From assembly GCA_947034885.2 (NCBI GenBank), contig OX344751.2, forward strand, positions 47,087,082 to 47,151,081: a stretch of DNA of 64,000 nucleotides, read 5' to 3'. The translations under genes were made by a program, and so were the position numbers. Under the pieces are notes generated by a model. The model searched no databases and was not told the origin of the DNA. It worked only from the letters and a program-made list of their open reading frames with translations. Within the stretch, counting starts at the first letter, position 1; the number at the start of each line of letters is the position of its first letter. The DNA is from Thuidium tamariscinum. Taxonomy: Eukaryota; Streptophyta; Bryopsida; Hypnales; Thuidiaceae. Below, piece by piece: positions 34,524-46,083 of this stretch.

Positions 34524-36190
34524 CGTGTTTTGGAAATTTGGAAATAAAAATTATATTCCCACTAAGCTTATGTATCTTTATAGCTTCACCAGAAGTTTTA
34601 GAAAATTATGATGAATATTGAGATTGTATGAGCCTATCCAAAGTTGCATTTTTAGGGTTTAAAATAGAAGTATAGATGTTCATCCTTTGAATTTTGTGCA
34701 AAAAGATGAGAGGTCTTTTACAATAGTTTAACCTCTAATTATGAGTGTTTTTTGATTTCTTTAAGTAAACATTCCACATGGCATCAAATGGATGATTTCC
34801 ACAGTGACCATCCCTTTGTTTCAAGGTTAAAAAAAATCTTACCAAAAGCATGAATTTTGACTTTTTCTTTCTTAGTTGAATACCCTCTAAAGTGTATTTT
34901 AGCATCAAAAATTCGATTATGAAAAAGAATTGTTTGTGGTTTTTTTATTGAGGATTTTATTGCAAATCTTGATTTTTAAGTGTTAAAAGGCTCTATGAAA
35001 TGAGACTCATAAACAATAAACTCCTTAAAAAAAATCAAATTGAAAATTCATTTTAAAAAATTGTAAAGCAAAATTTGAAAATCCGTAATTTAATCAGGTA
35101 TGGTTAAGCGAGTATATCCTTTAATATCAAATTTTTTTCATGACTTTAAATATTGTACATTCAACTAGGTATCATAGTTCCAAATGTATAAGGTTGATTT
35201 CAAGGTCTTTGAATAGGTGATTGAAGTTGTAGCAAACCTACATTCAATTTGCCTCTATAAACACTACTTGTGCAATCTAATCATTGGAAAATGCAAGATG
35301 TACAACTTGGTCTTTAATAGAAGAAATTTTTTTTGTATATGCAAATAATAGCACATCATGTATAAAGCTTGCATTTTGGTTATCAAACCTTATATTTTCA
35401 TGATATTTCCAATAGACCAATTACTTCATGTTGAGTGACATTGTCTACTATCTACTATAAAAGAAAAGTACTCATTCAAAATCAAACTTCTATAGAAGGC
35501 CTCTTCTTTTCACACAAACTTTTGAAGATGAATAGTTGCATTTTTGTCCTACACAGAAGGATTCTCTATCATTCATTGACCAGAAAATGGTTGTGGCATC
35601 ATTTATGAATTAATTGTCTATCTCATGATCATTACCATCTACACTAGCTATAGCTGTATATTTCAACATTTCTTGTACCATTTTGTGCACACTCCACTAT
35701 ACACCGACTTTCTTCTCTATTTTCTACCAATTTCAATGATGGATTATGCCTCTCTGTGAAGAGAAGTTAGCAAAGCACATGAACATCCATTCTATATGGT
35801 TACATTCTCCGTTACTGCTCAACGAAGTTCACAATCCCACCATGTTCGAAACACTCTCACCCCCTCCCTAATAGGTCAGGGATTCGAAAGGGTTAAAGTG
35901 ATGGCAATGAGTGCCCAAAACTCAAGGGCAAAACAAATGAGGTAAAAAGGAAGAAAACTGATTGGTAGTTGCTTGCATGAACTCAACCGAATTTAAGTGA
36001 TTTGGAAAAGCAAAAACGGTAAGATAGATGAATGAATGACTACAAGTAAACGCACAAATATAGCCTGAATAGCATTATATTTAAGTTCACGTCCGAGGTC
36101 ATTTAGTCATGACCACCTTGACAAAAAGAACAGCACCAAATGACTCCTACACACAACATCTACAGTACCTTCCAAAATCAAACCGTTTCC
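34524..36190. other. No gene recognised
   Basis: AT-rich intergenic sequence. 34860-35070 is distantly similar to the TTAA-family interior and 35460-35640 is homologous to 24470-24600. There is no coding frame of note. Confidence 0.6.
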
Positions 36191-36195
36191 ATTAA

Positions 36196-37838
36196 CCCCT
36201 GAGCGCCCAGCTCAAAATCAACAAACTGGAAGTGGTTAAGACCACCTTCCATTCGCATGACTCTAGTGTTTAGTAAAATGACATCCGTGGAAGTTAGTTG
36301 TTGAAAGTGGTAGAACCTTTCGTCTTGAAGGTGTATAGAAAGTTTCAAGGATTTTGATCGTATTGATGAAAATATTATAATGGTCAAAGGGAGGTTGAAA
36401 TTCCACAAATGCCTTGAATTTTGGGGCATATTGCAGTTCGGATTGCTACACAGATTTGACAACTTGGAATTCTGCCCTGAAATTTTGCGAGCCTTTAGGT
36501 GAACCAAGCATCTGGCTGCTCCCTAAATCCCTGAATTTTTTAACAATTGTAGCACCTCAAAATTCGACATGGAATGCACAAGTGCCTGCATATGCCACCG
36601 GGAGCAATGTACGGTTGTTGACTGACAGCAAGGATGCGCCACCGGAAGTAAGATCCCACCTGGCATCTGACCAACACTGTTTGCCTACCCTTAATTGTTG
36701 AGTCCAGTTGAACCAACGTGCTGTGTCGATTTCCAGAACACTTGCTTGGCAAGAAAAACCCTATTGAAGAGTAACTATAAGAGTGTTGCGTCCAAATTTG
36801 GGGCAAAGATCATGAGAGAGGGTCGACATTGCCAAACTGGACATGTGTACAACATAAAGTGAGGGGCACATAATGTGCAAAATTAGTCGATTGAGAAGAA
36901 AAAAGTAAAGAGTACCGATGGTTCTATTCTAGTTGCCATGTACAACACTCCTTGAAGATAACATTTGTGACAGAAAAAACTAAACTCTGCATCACTGTTG
37001 CTACTCAGACAAGACCCCAATTCGAGTAACCTCATTGAAACCACTCTGACGTGGTCCCTAATCACTTGGCCAAGTTGAGGCCTCCGTGAAAAGAATTGTG
37101 ACCTAAAATGACCTCACAATAACACATCCCTCATCACCGGATAGAGACTACGAGCTTGTTGCCGCCCAAGCCCCACACTCCATGCTTGGATCACTGCCAT
37201 TGAAGAAAAAAATAATTCAACACAACCAAGTCGATACAGTATGAAGCAAATCGCAAGCAACAAGGACTTGTTCAAACACCACCCAAGCCATGCACTTTAT
37301 CAAAGGATCAATGAAGACACAAGAGACCAAAACAATTTACAGTCGCCAAGAGACAAGGGTATAAACAAAATCTGCCTAGCAAGGGATACGTTGCGTTACC
37401 ACCCAAGACTTGCCTTTCATGGATGAACCGGCCACAAGCAAAACTACTCACGGCCACGACACAATCATACCCTAAATCCCAGAGAGCTCTCCATGTCTGA
37501 TTGGCGAGGACTAATGACTGTGACGAGTAAAGGAGGTCATGAGCGCAGGTTATCTGGCTATCTTCCACCAAATTCACCAACGGTATGCAACCGGCCCTAG
37601 ACGGTGATGTCGGTCACTCCTTTTGGTCGAATACCTCTCCCGTAGCATTTTTTTCCCATTAGATCCGTGAATCTTGAGTACAAGGTCATAATTCTCTTCA
37701 AACACCCTCACTCATGTTTGTGCCCCCAGTACGTTCGACATTACAACAGTCTGCGAGACAGTACAATCCCATCTGGTGGTACAGTGCCCCAAATTAAATC
37801 TATAGAGGCTAGATATGGGGCGCTGGGGCGCTCAGGGG
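36196..37838. mobile_element. 1.64-kb TIR element flanked by TTAA
   Basis: The left end is CCCCTGAGCGCCCAGC and the right end is the reverse complement of CCCCTGAGCGCCCCAGCG, with TTAA directly outside at 36192-36195 and 37839-37842. The interior has no transposase frame. TTAA flanks with CCC tips recall piggyBac-type insertion, but that superfamily is not usual in plants. Confidence 0.75.
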
Positions 37839-38084
37839 TTAAGTAAACCAACTGACTTTAAATGAAACTAAGTCAACCACTTAGAATTTCACCTAATGCA
37901 ACCAAGGCAAGAGCATGTTTTGAGTAAGGAGAGTACGAAAAGCATGATGTCCCTACAAAGGCACTGGCTCAAAAAGAAAGACCAAGTCTTAAGTAAGGCC
38001 CCCAAGATACAAACAACCTAGTGATGACCCAAGATTCTTCCACAAGGGTATGTACGTAGATTACTCCACAGCATCGCCACTGTT

Positions 38085-38404
38085 TCAGGCACGGCCTGAA
38101 AGTGAAACGTAGGCTATAAGAAGCAGCCCAAGCATTATCACCCAACATGATGCCAAGACAGCAAGAGCCATCTGCCGTGTGGGATCAAGGTCGTTGAACC
38201 CATTTACCGAAATCTCCTCCATCTGAAACAACAAACAAGGGTCACACTTCTTAAGTAATCGATTAATGGAAAAAAAAAATATGAACCAGCTGATTCGACG
38301 TACAGCCTCGTCATGAGCAATAACATGCCAAGCCATGAGAGTTTGGCGAGGACATCTTTCCCATAACAAGGCTCTACATTCACAGTACCAGACATGTTCC
38401 CAAT
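38085..38404 (-). CDS. Possible 3' exons with C-terminal membrane anchor
   Basis: Two short exons follow the NTPase-nuclease gene on the same strand. One (about 38412-38304) reads NHWEHVWYCECRALLWERC onward after an acceptor TTGATTGTGCAG. The other (38222-38085) starts after TTGTTGTTTCAG and encodes MEEISVNGFNDLDP, then a hydrophobic helix (LAVLASCWVIMLGLLLIAYV) and ends SGRA with TGA. They would belong to the upstream gene only if the TAG at 38488 is bypassed or spliced out. Otherwise they are a remnant. The single terminal helix suggests tail anchoring. Confidence 0.4.
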
Positions 38405-38487
38405 GGTTGAATTCTGCACAATCAACATGATAAAAGATAAAAAAATAAAAACAAAAGTGATTACCGGTTACATAGAATGATGGCACT

Positions 38488-40740
38488 CTACTCCAAATCG
38501 ACAAGCTTCTCAATCTCATGAAAGGTGCGGGTGTGACCCCTCACTATCAATTTTCCATTGCGCCCCTTTCCCTCCTCTTCAACTTCAGAGTACACTGTTT
38601 CCTTTGATCTCGCAAACTCACTCTTCTGAATATACCATATGAAATATTTTTTCACCTTTTCTGATGCAATGTTCTGAAACCAAACATCACAACAACTAGG
38701 ATGCCAAAATCTGTTTTCAGAACTCGAATGTGCTGGAAAGTTGCCCATAGTCACTTGAACAGCTGCCACGGAGAGGCAGCCCAGTTTCGGGTCCCACCCT
38801 CTAACCATAGCGTCAACTCTTGCATAATTGTAAGCTGAGGGAATGTATATCGTCCACCCTTCCTGTAGTTTGAGATCGCACTCTAAACCAGTTTCGAAAT
38901 AAACTGCATTGTCAAGCTTTGCAGTCTCATCTGCACACACACGTCATTAAAAGCAATCAGAATAACAAACCTACGTACCCAATCAAACACTAAAACTGAA
39001 ATGTGAAGTAAAATTTCTTACTTGACAACAACTTCATGCCATCCTCCCACGCCTTCACAACAACCATCTGCTCAACCATGAACCCGAGCATCACAGCGTT
39101 GCGATGAACCTTCCTTCCTTCCCTTTTGATAGCCTGTTCCCACTCTACTTGAAGAAAAACTTTTCTCTTGAATGTCTGAAGATGCTGCGCAATAATCCTC
39201 TTCACAACCCCCCACACACATCTTCCATGACAAAGAGTCTCTGCATCCTTACTTTGATAAAGGTATCGACTATCATAATCCTTTGGTTCTTGATACACAC
39301 GATGCTCTGTCAGAAAATCTCTGTACATCTCGGTGTATGATGCACAAGATGCATTGCTTTCCTTCAATTGCTCATCCATTTGTCGACGCAGCTGATTACT
39401 TGCTGAAGAAATCTCTGGCATTGCAAAAAACTCACCCCTTGACATTTCTGGTGAAGTAATCTTACTCCAGCATTCAAGAAATAAAGGAAGGCAACCTGTA
39501 TCATACATCATCCTTTCTTCATCCTCTGTTGATAGCTGCAGCAGAGCTGGCAGCACCAATTCGGCTTCCTGGTCTTTCTCTATTGAACCACACTCCATCT
39601 TTCCAGTACGAGTTCTCAGATGTTCCTTCCACTCCCTATACTCCTCCTCATCTAAGCCACCATACAAAAAAACCTTGCGTATGTTGCTTTGCTTAGCAGC
39701 CCATTTTTGAGCATTCTCATTGTTGGCAGAGGCCCCCTTTAAAATTCCTCCATGATAAGCCAACGCATCGATTACGCCCTGAGCTTCTTGCTTCAAAACC
39801 AAATTCACACCATGTAAATCCAATGCATTCTCTTGGTCAACAATAATGAACAAAAAAAACCCTCTGGCCGCCTCCTTCACAACGAAATCAATAAGGGCTT
39901 TCTCATCTTTCACACCATCAACCCACTCTAAAACTCTTTCGTCATCTGCATACCCCAACAAAAATGCCGCCTTCAAATAACTGAGGCGAATGACATGCCC
40001 CACCAAGTAGAAACAATCTGGAAGATAGATCACCCTCTGTGTCTGCAGCTCCCCAGCACCCACCTTCACCCTAGAACGTTTGTGGAAAGAGTACAGCAGC
40101 TCACATACCACAGCTGCTAAAATATAGCTCTTCCCGCTGCCCATGTTGCCCCATAGGCTTGCCACTAAAAATGGGCGCAAATGTTCATCTGGTTCGATTA
40201 TCCGCTTCTCTGATGGAGACTGAAGGCTTAAGATTGCATTCCGCACCTCCCGATACTTCTTACGCCCCATGTAATTCCAATAGTTGCCTGAGTCACACAA
40301 GAAACGCAGCGGTGTCGTCCTACCAGCCACACTTGGAAAAGGAAGCTTGACGTAGGTCTTAGGGTCTGCAAATACAGAAGACGGCTCCAATGTCTTCCCA
40401 ACAGCATCACAAATTCGATGAAACAACTCTGTAGCAGGATGGGGACTTCTTTCTAGATTCTCAGCGCCTGGAACTGGGTTTGGGACCACGCCCGGGGATG
40501 AGACTTCGCCTGCCCATAGCCCTAATCCATATGAAACAAACAGTTGTTACCAAATTCAGAAAAAAATAAAAGGACATGTAAACCAACACAACTACTCAAG
40601 CATAATGGAGTCGAGCAACATTTCAAAGACTGCACAATTTCACCATACATCTGTCAGAAATAATACCTTCACCAACGTCAACCTCACGTGTGTCTGCATG
40701 TTTTAGTCTTTTCGCTTGGTTTTCCCGAAGATTCTCACCT
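38488..40740 (-). CDS. Crinkler/RHS-type P-loop NTPase with nuclease-like C-terminus
   Basis: Three exons are clear: 40740-about 40668, 40512-39022 and 38930-38488, with donors GAAG^GTATTA and CAA^GTAAGA and acceptors GGGCAG, TGTGTGCAG. The long exon has Walker A GNMGSGKS, Walker B-like FIIVDQENALD, a KGASANNEN sensor region and a GGLDEEEYREW segment, the order seen in the NTPases of Crinkler and retrotransposon-hot-spot (RHS) proteins. The last exon has AAVQVTMG, HPS and FIWYIQK, resembling the REase-like domain that follows the NTPase in that class. In oomycetes and fungi these are effectors that enter the host nucleus; in plants the role is unknown. The frame is intact to the TAG at 38488. 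Confidence 0.78.
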
Positions 40741-41086
40741 ACATTCGAAAAGCAGAGACTCAGATATGGAATGAAGCATCGAACAAGCCATCACCAAACC
40801 GTCAGTGCAAATCTTATATGCGGGAGCATATGTCTCCTCTAACAGTCCTCTTCTTACTGCGACAACTATAGAGTCTGAAAAATGTGGGGAGAAGCAGCTC
40901 TCCTAAAGTGCAAAACCTAAGAAACTGATCCAGTTACACTACAATATCCCCAGAAACAAAATCACACGGACGTTCAAAACCCTAACCAACAAAACGTTGT
41001 CACCTGACAGTAGCCATAGGTGAGGGAAAAGCAGGTGGCCACACTCAACCCGTCGTCATCGGCTTCCACCACCCTAAACCCTAAAC

Positions 41087-41402
41087 CAGGCGAAAGCACA
41101 GATTAAACGCTAAACCCTACACTAAACCCTAAACGTGTGGAAAAACCTAATTGTTCGAAACCCTTCCATAAGGCAAATGATGCTATGCATATTAGCAGTA
41201 TCAAAGGCGAAAGCACAAATTAAACGCTAAACCCTACACTAAACCCTAAACGAGTGGAAAAACCTAATTGTTCGAAACTCTTCCATAAGGCAAAGCCTCA
41301 AGAAGATAGGAAACAATTCTAAACCAGAAGAGACCAAGTGAGGGTTGAAGTCCGTTGAAAGTAATATCTCCTCCCTTTGGCTAAATTTAGATTGGAGGGG
41401 AT
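41087..41402. repeat. Duplicated and partly inverted sequence shared with the second Crinkler-like gene
   Basis: A unit with CTAAACCCTACACTAAACCC and CCTAATTGTTCGAAAC occurs twice (41087-41179 and 41203-41294). 41293-41340 matches 44682-44730 directly (GAAGATAGGAAACAATTCTA), whereas 41341-41402 matches 44751-44811 in inverted orientation. Confidence 0.88.
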
Positions 41403-42949
41403 TTTTCTAAAACCAAGTATATGTAACATCATGCATGTTTTACTATATCATTGTTTTCAGACATGCTTCTAGAAAACAATTTGCATGAACGTCAAAAAAA
41501 AGGATTGAGTCTCTCAAATTTTGCATGGAGGTACCCAACTTGATTACCTACATTGAAAAAAATATGAGCAAAATGTTTGGGGTAAAAATCTTCAACTCCC
41601 CCTTTGCACCATGGAAACAATGCCTCTCGAGCAAGGCCCAAGAAAAGTTTTAAACAAACTTTGGATGTTATGATCTCGCAAATGATAAACATTCAACAGT
41701 CAATTTTTGAAACATTAACTTAAAATAGGCTTTTTTACAAGATCTTACGGTTGAAAAAATTAAATAAATAAATAAAATTGGTGCATACCCTCGAGAGTAC
41801 ATAGAGGTAGAAAATCACAGTTTTGAGGTTTCAAGCTCCCAAAAACACTTGGATTTTTAGGGGTTAAGTAGTATAGGTTATTTTTTTGTAAGGCACCAGA
41901 ACTTCAAATGATCCTATCTACTACCTCAATTTAGCATTTTGTAAATTAAATGTAATATAAATTTATATAATATTAGTAATATATATATTTACTATGGGTT
42001 AGTATATTCCAAATGATGTAATATGGTGCATTTATTTCAAAAGGATCATGAGTTGGTCCTCGCTTTTGTTTGCAGGAAATCTACTGTTGGAACCGAAGCC
42101 ACAGGAGCCAACAAAGCACCAGTGTGTACCTTTTCCTGATACTCGTCTGTTACCTTAAAACGATGACGTACTTTGTGTTCTCTTTGTCAAAGAATCTGTC
42201 CTTGCCTTCCCAATAGCTGACTACGCTATCTAAAAAGTCTGAAATGAGCTGATCTTTTACATCTATGAGTTTTCAGGTACGATTGGGATGCGGCAACCAC
42301 TATGGGCTTTCTGAAGAATTACGGACTCTCAAGCATGAACATTACTTAATCTCATTTCTATATTTTCATTGCTGTTCAGATGTAGCGTATGGGTGACTTG
42401 TATTGACAGTGCTTGTGTTCATGTCGACATGTTTCACTTCAGAAAGATTCATGAATGTTTAATGCGTAAGGAAGTTCATGCCCTTCTTAGTTTTTAGAGG
42501 AGTTATTCATTGTGAGTGTGGCAAGGGCTCTAGAAATGTAGAATTTTGAAATGAAAATAATAGCTAAAAGAAATAACCACAGTTGTACCAGCTTTGGATC
42601 GATGTTAAAAGAGGGGTTCTATTTCTGTCACTTGAATCACTTTGAACTGTCAATGATTCACTGGCGAACTCAGTCCTCTGTTACTTCGTCACATGTTTAC
42701 ACCAACCACCATCCCTCAATTTGCACTACCATCTGACTCGGCCAAATACTAAAAAATGACCTAGACTCTCACTGCTCCCAACCGATCTAAGCCGCCAAGC
42801 GGAATTCCTCCCCAACCTCCTGAAATTTCCCCGAGAGGGACAAACCTCCCCCTAGCAAACAGTGAACAAAGTGAAGCTCATCAGTCCCTACGTAAACTAA
42901 TTATACAAAATCTACAGCACCTAACCTACACAGCACTCCCCTAAATCCT
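41403..42949. other. No gene recognised
   Basis: AT-rich spacer. A GGGGTTAA tip lies near 41870. 42060-42560 has a slightly more gene-like texture but no domain or reliable frame. Confidence 0.55.
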
Positions 42950-43140
42950 CTACTTGCTGTCTGTGAAATCAGCATCGATCACATCATCTCCTCCCGCAGC
43001 TGGACCACTGCTGCCCCCTTACGCACCTGGCGCACCTCCCTCAGGAGCACCACCAGCTCCAGGTTGGTTGTACAAAGACTGTCCTAATTGCATCACCTCC
43101 TGATTCAAAGCTGCCATCGCATCCGTCATGCTTTGTGTGT
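42950..43140 (-). pseudogene. Plastid-type Hsp70 C-terminal fragment
   Basis: The frame reads TQSMTDAMAALNQEVMQL, GQSLYNQPGAGGAPEGG, then DDVIDADFTDSK and TAG. This is the lid helix, Gly/Pro linker and acidic tail of DnaK-like Hsp70, with the chloroplast-type ending. One internal TAA at 43019 replaces what could be a Gln codon. Only the last 60 or so codons are present; upstream sequence is not Hsp70. It lies just downstream of the second Crinkler-like gene on the same strand, and is most likely a captured or leftover gene end, not a working chaperone. Confidence 0.88.
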
Positions 43141-43247
43141 GCAGTCCACATTGGGATTTCGATCTTGCCAAAAACACTCAGTTCCACACACAAGCTCAGC
43201 CCTATACACAATTTGAAGCCTAAACTGCGGTAAAGTCAAACCATATG

Positions 43248-46083
43248 TTACCCATGCACTGATACATCCTCACCAAAGTCACCAAAGTCATCAAAGTCAT
43301 CAAAGTCCCGCATGTTTCCGACATCATGTAGGTTGTTTTTCCAACGGGCTGCCATGCTCCATAAGGCAACCTGTCCAGCTGTTTGCGACGTATCTTGCTG
43401 TTGACCTGTTGAGTTCACCCCCAAATCACTCGACTTGAATTTTTTGCGGGCAGGCCCAGAGAGACTGTCTGGACAGACAAGTCTTTTACTCGTCCAGTCA
43501 TCTTGTCCTAAATCTGGTGGTAAGGAATTTCCAAATTCTCTTAGAAACCGCCTTACACCTTCCATGCTCTCCAAAGTCAAAATACGGACATCACGTCCTG
43601 TGGAAATAGCAACCGAAATATCTTTAGCAAAGTATAACTCCGGTCGGATGTTGCTAACCAGAGAACCATACACGTAACAGCAACATGCTATTCAACAGAA
43701 CCCAATATTAAACTCACATTTGAAGTGAATAACTCACCACTCATGCAGTATATTGCTACTCCACCATGTTCCATGTCGGTGATCAACTGCACATAAGGGA
43801 AAATAGACTGCTCAGACCACAAATAGAATTCAACCTCCGTTTGACGTAATCCCTGCCATGTCAATTTCTTCTTCAGCTCCACCCCCAATAGAGCACCAAG
43901 CTCGAACATAGGACTGTAGCGGCTCACACATAGCACTACATCATTACTGGCAGACACAGGAAACTCAACACCTTTGAAAGTCTTTCGAAGCGTTTTCCCA
44001 GTTGCAGACTTCCATTCGAGCTTCCGAGCACGTTTGGCATTTTCTGGTATACATGCCTTCAGTACTTTTATATACTGCTCTTCCTGTTGTACCTCATAGC
44101 GATCATCCCTGCACCATATAAATAGAATGATCATAAAACACATCACAATATGCCCAACGCAGCAAGACAAGTTCCAATTTGAGCACACGACAGCATCATA
44201 AGGCTCACCTCATGTGAGGATGGGTAAGGCCCCGCACAATCATCCTATGTCCTAGAGCAATGACATGATGACATATGAAAATAGCTTACCAGAAGGTCTC
44301 TGCTCCAGCTGAGTCATTTCCAAGCAATGTTGCTAAGCGATGTGTTGAGGATGAGGCATCGCACTCCGGAGTTGGACCCAAAATCCCCAAGGCAGTACGC
44401 AGGCTTGCCAGATCCTCACTATTTATACGAGAGGCTGCCCTTGTTGCTGACAAGCGTTCCAGCAACATGGACTTCATGCCATCAATCACAGGCGTGAATG
44501 TTGAGAAACCCTCTGCCACTGCCCGAACGATCACAGAACTCAAGTCTCCTGGGCAAAGGTCACAAGATCTGGTCAAACAGCAAACAAAAGATGTCCAAAT
44601 GACATGCCCTCCAAATGTCTCAATGAGCCGTGTCACAACACAAAAAATTAGACAGGAGATTACACCCCTCTCTTCTAAAGAAAGCCTCAAGAAGATAGGA
44701 AACAATTCTAAACCAGAAGAGACCAAGTGCCCGACGCAGTGACAGCTTCCCCTCCAATCTAAATTTAGCCAAAGGGAGGAGATATTACTTTCAACGGACT
44801 TCAACCCTAACATTCTAGAAAAACCCTAAAACGTCATAACCAAACGTGCAGACATAACAACAGACAGGCTCAGGGTGCCCTAGGCAACCAATCAGCTTAA
44901 CCAAGTGCTTTTCTGTGAACTTAGCGTGAATACTTAAAATTGAAACCAGAAGAAAGCAAGTCAGGAAGCACAACCTAATTGTTCGAAACCCTAACATAAG
45001 GCAAACGACAAACCAGAAACTCTACCGAAAGAGCCATAACAAAGCATTACCCTAAGCAATAACAAGAAGAGACTCCAAAGCAACCGTCCTAAGTATCAAA
45101 CAGACGAACTTAAGAAAAAGCAAGGCAACCTGAACGGATGAAGACCTAAATATCTAATAACGGCGTTTCCATCAAAGAAAGCCTCCAGGGAGGAGTCCAA
45201 AAATCCAGGAAGTAAGAGAAACAGGTAAATGAACTCTTTCCATCAATCTGCGTAATAGATAAGCAGTGCAACAAGCTCAGCGAAATATCAACTCACAAAA
45301 ACAACGATTCAGCAAAACCCTAAACAGCAAGTATCACTATATCACTATCACTTAATATCTGAAATTTGATCTCGTCAGAGAGCAGAGCCAAGACCAGAGC
45401 AGAAAGCAGGCTAAGAAGATAGACACAACGCTGTTCAAACAAGAAGAAAGAAAGAGAAAATCATCATGATACAACGGACATACACTCAATCCATCATCAG
45501 AACAGTCCTCTGCACGTAACGACTCTGCAAAATGCATCCGACAGGAAATCAACATGGGTCGTATGAACCCCTGCTCTGCAAAAGTGCCCTTGCAGACGAC
45601 CAGTTTTCAGAGCCAACAGAGCCTCAATCCTTCAAACCCCTCAGCGCAAATCTTAAGAAGACGTAAAGAAAGGCGGGGGGAGCGGAAGAAAGAGTTGAAG
45701 ACGACAGGAGGAGGAATATAAAACTGCACCCTGGGAACCGTGCACCCTAACCCTCAACCCTACACCAAAAGAGAGTAAGTGCGCGTGGGAAACATACCAG
45801 TAGATTGGTGTAGTATTTCGGCCTGATTAGGAACTGCAGGGTCACCAGTGACTACAACAGGGGCATCTTCCGTTGCTCCAAGAGGTTGTCCACGCTTTAT
45901 GAAATATTCTTTGACCTTCTCCCAGTCAGATCGAATATCCCCGGGAAACCGAACACTATTTAACTTGATGGTTTCTGGTTTCAGCCGGAACTCTTCACCA
46001 AGGTCGGTGAAAGGAATCTTTCCATCATCAAAGGCAAACTCAACAGGTTTGGATGAATCCGTCCTCAAGTAGACGGTCTCCAT
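43248..46083 (-). CDS. Crinkler-like protein with PD-(D/E)XK-like domain
   Basis: Predicted exons are 46083-45798, 44548-44290, 44108-43738 and 43687-43248, with consensus GT-AG sites at each edge. Exon 1 starts METVYLRTDSSKPVEF and looks like a small beta-rich header of the kind that begins Crinkler proteins. Exon 2 is Ala/Leu-rich and helical. Exon 3 has MFELGALLGVELKKKL, an E-x-K signature, then QTEVEFYLWSEQS and VQLITDM, typical of REase-fold nucleases. Exon 4 is a helix-rich end with a basic patch (GPARKKFKSS) and an Asp/Phe-rich tail before TAA. No NTPase exon is seen. It is a tandem relative of the gene at 38488-40740 or part of the same ancestral locus. Phases between exons were not all verified. 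Confidence 0.65.
44682..45005. repeat. Segment shared with 41087-41402
   Basis: Within the first intron region of the second Crinkler-like gene. Contains GAAGATAGGAAACAATTCTA, the inverted TTAGCCAAAGGGAGGAGATA block and CCTAATTGTTCGAAACCCT. Confidence 0.85.

Noticed and set aside
41080-41250. Interstitial telomere from CCCTAAA repeats
   Set aside because: Only isolated CTAAACCCTA units within a duplicated leader; no tandem run.
44275-44742. 155-residue plus-strand ORF
   Set aside because: Antisense to a well-bounded exon of the second Crinkler-like gene.
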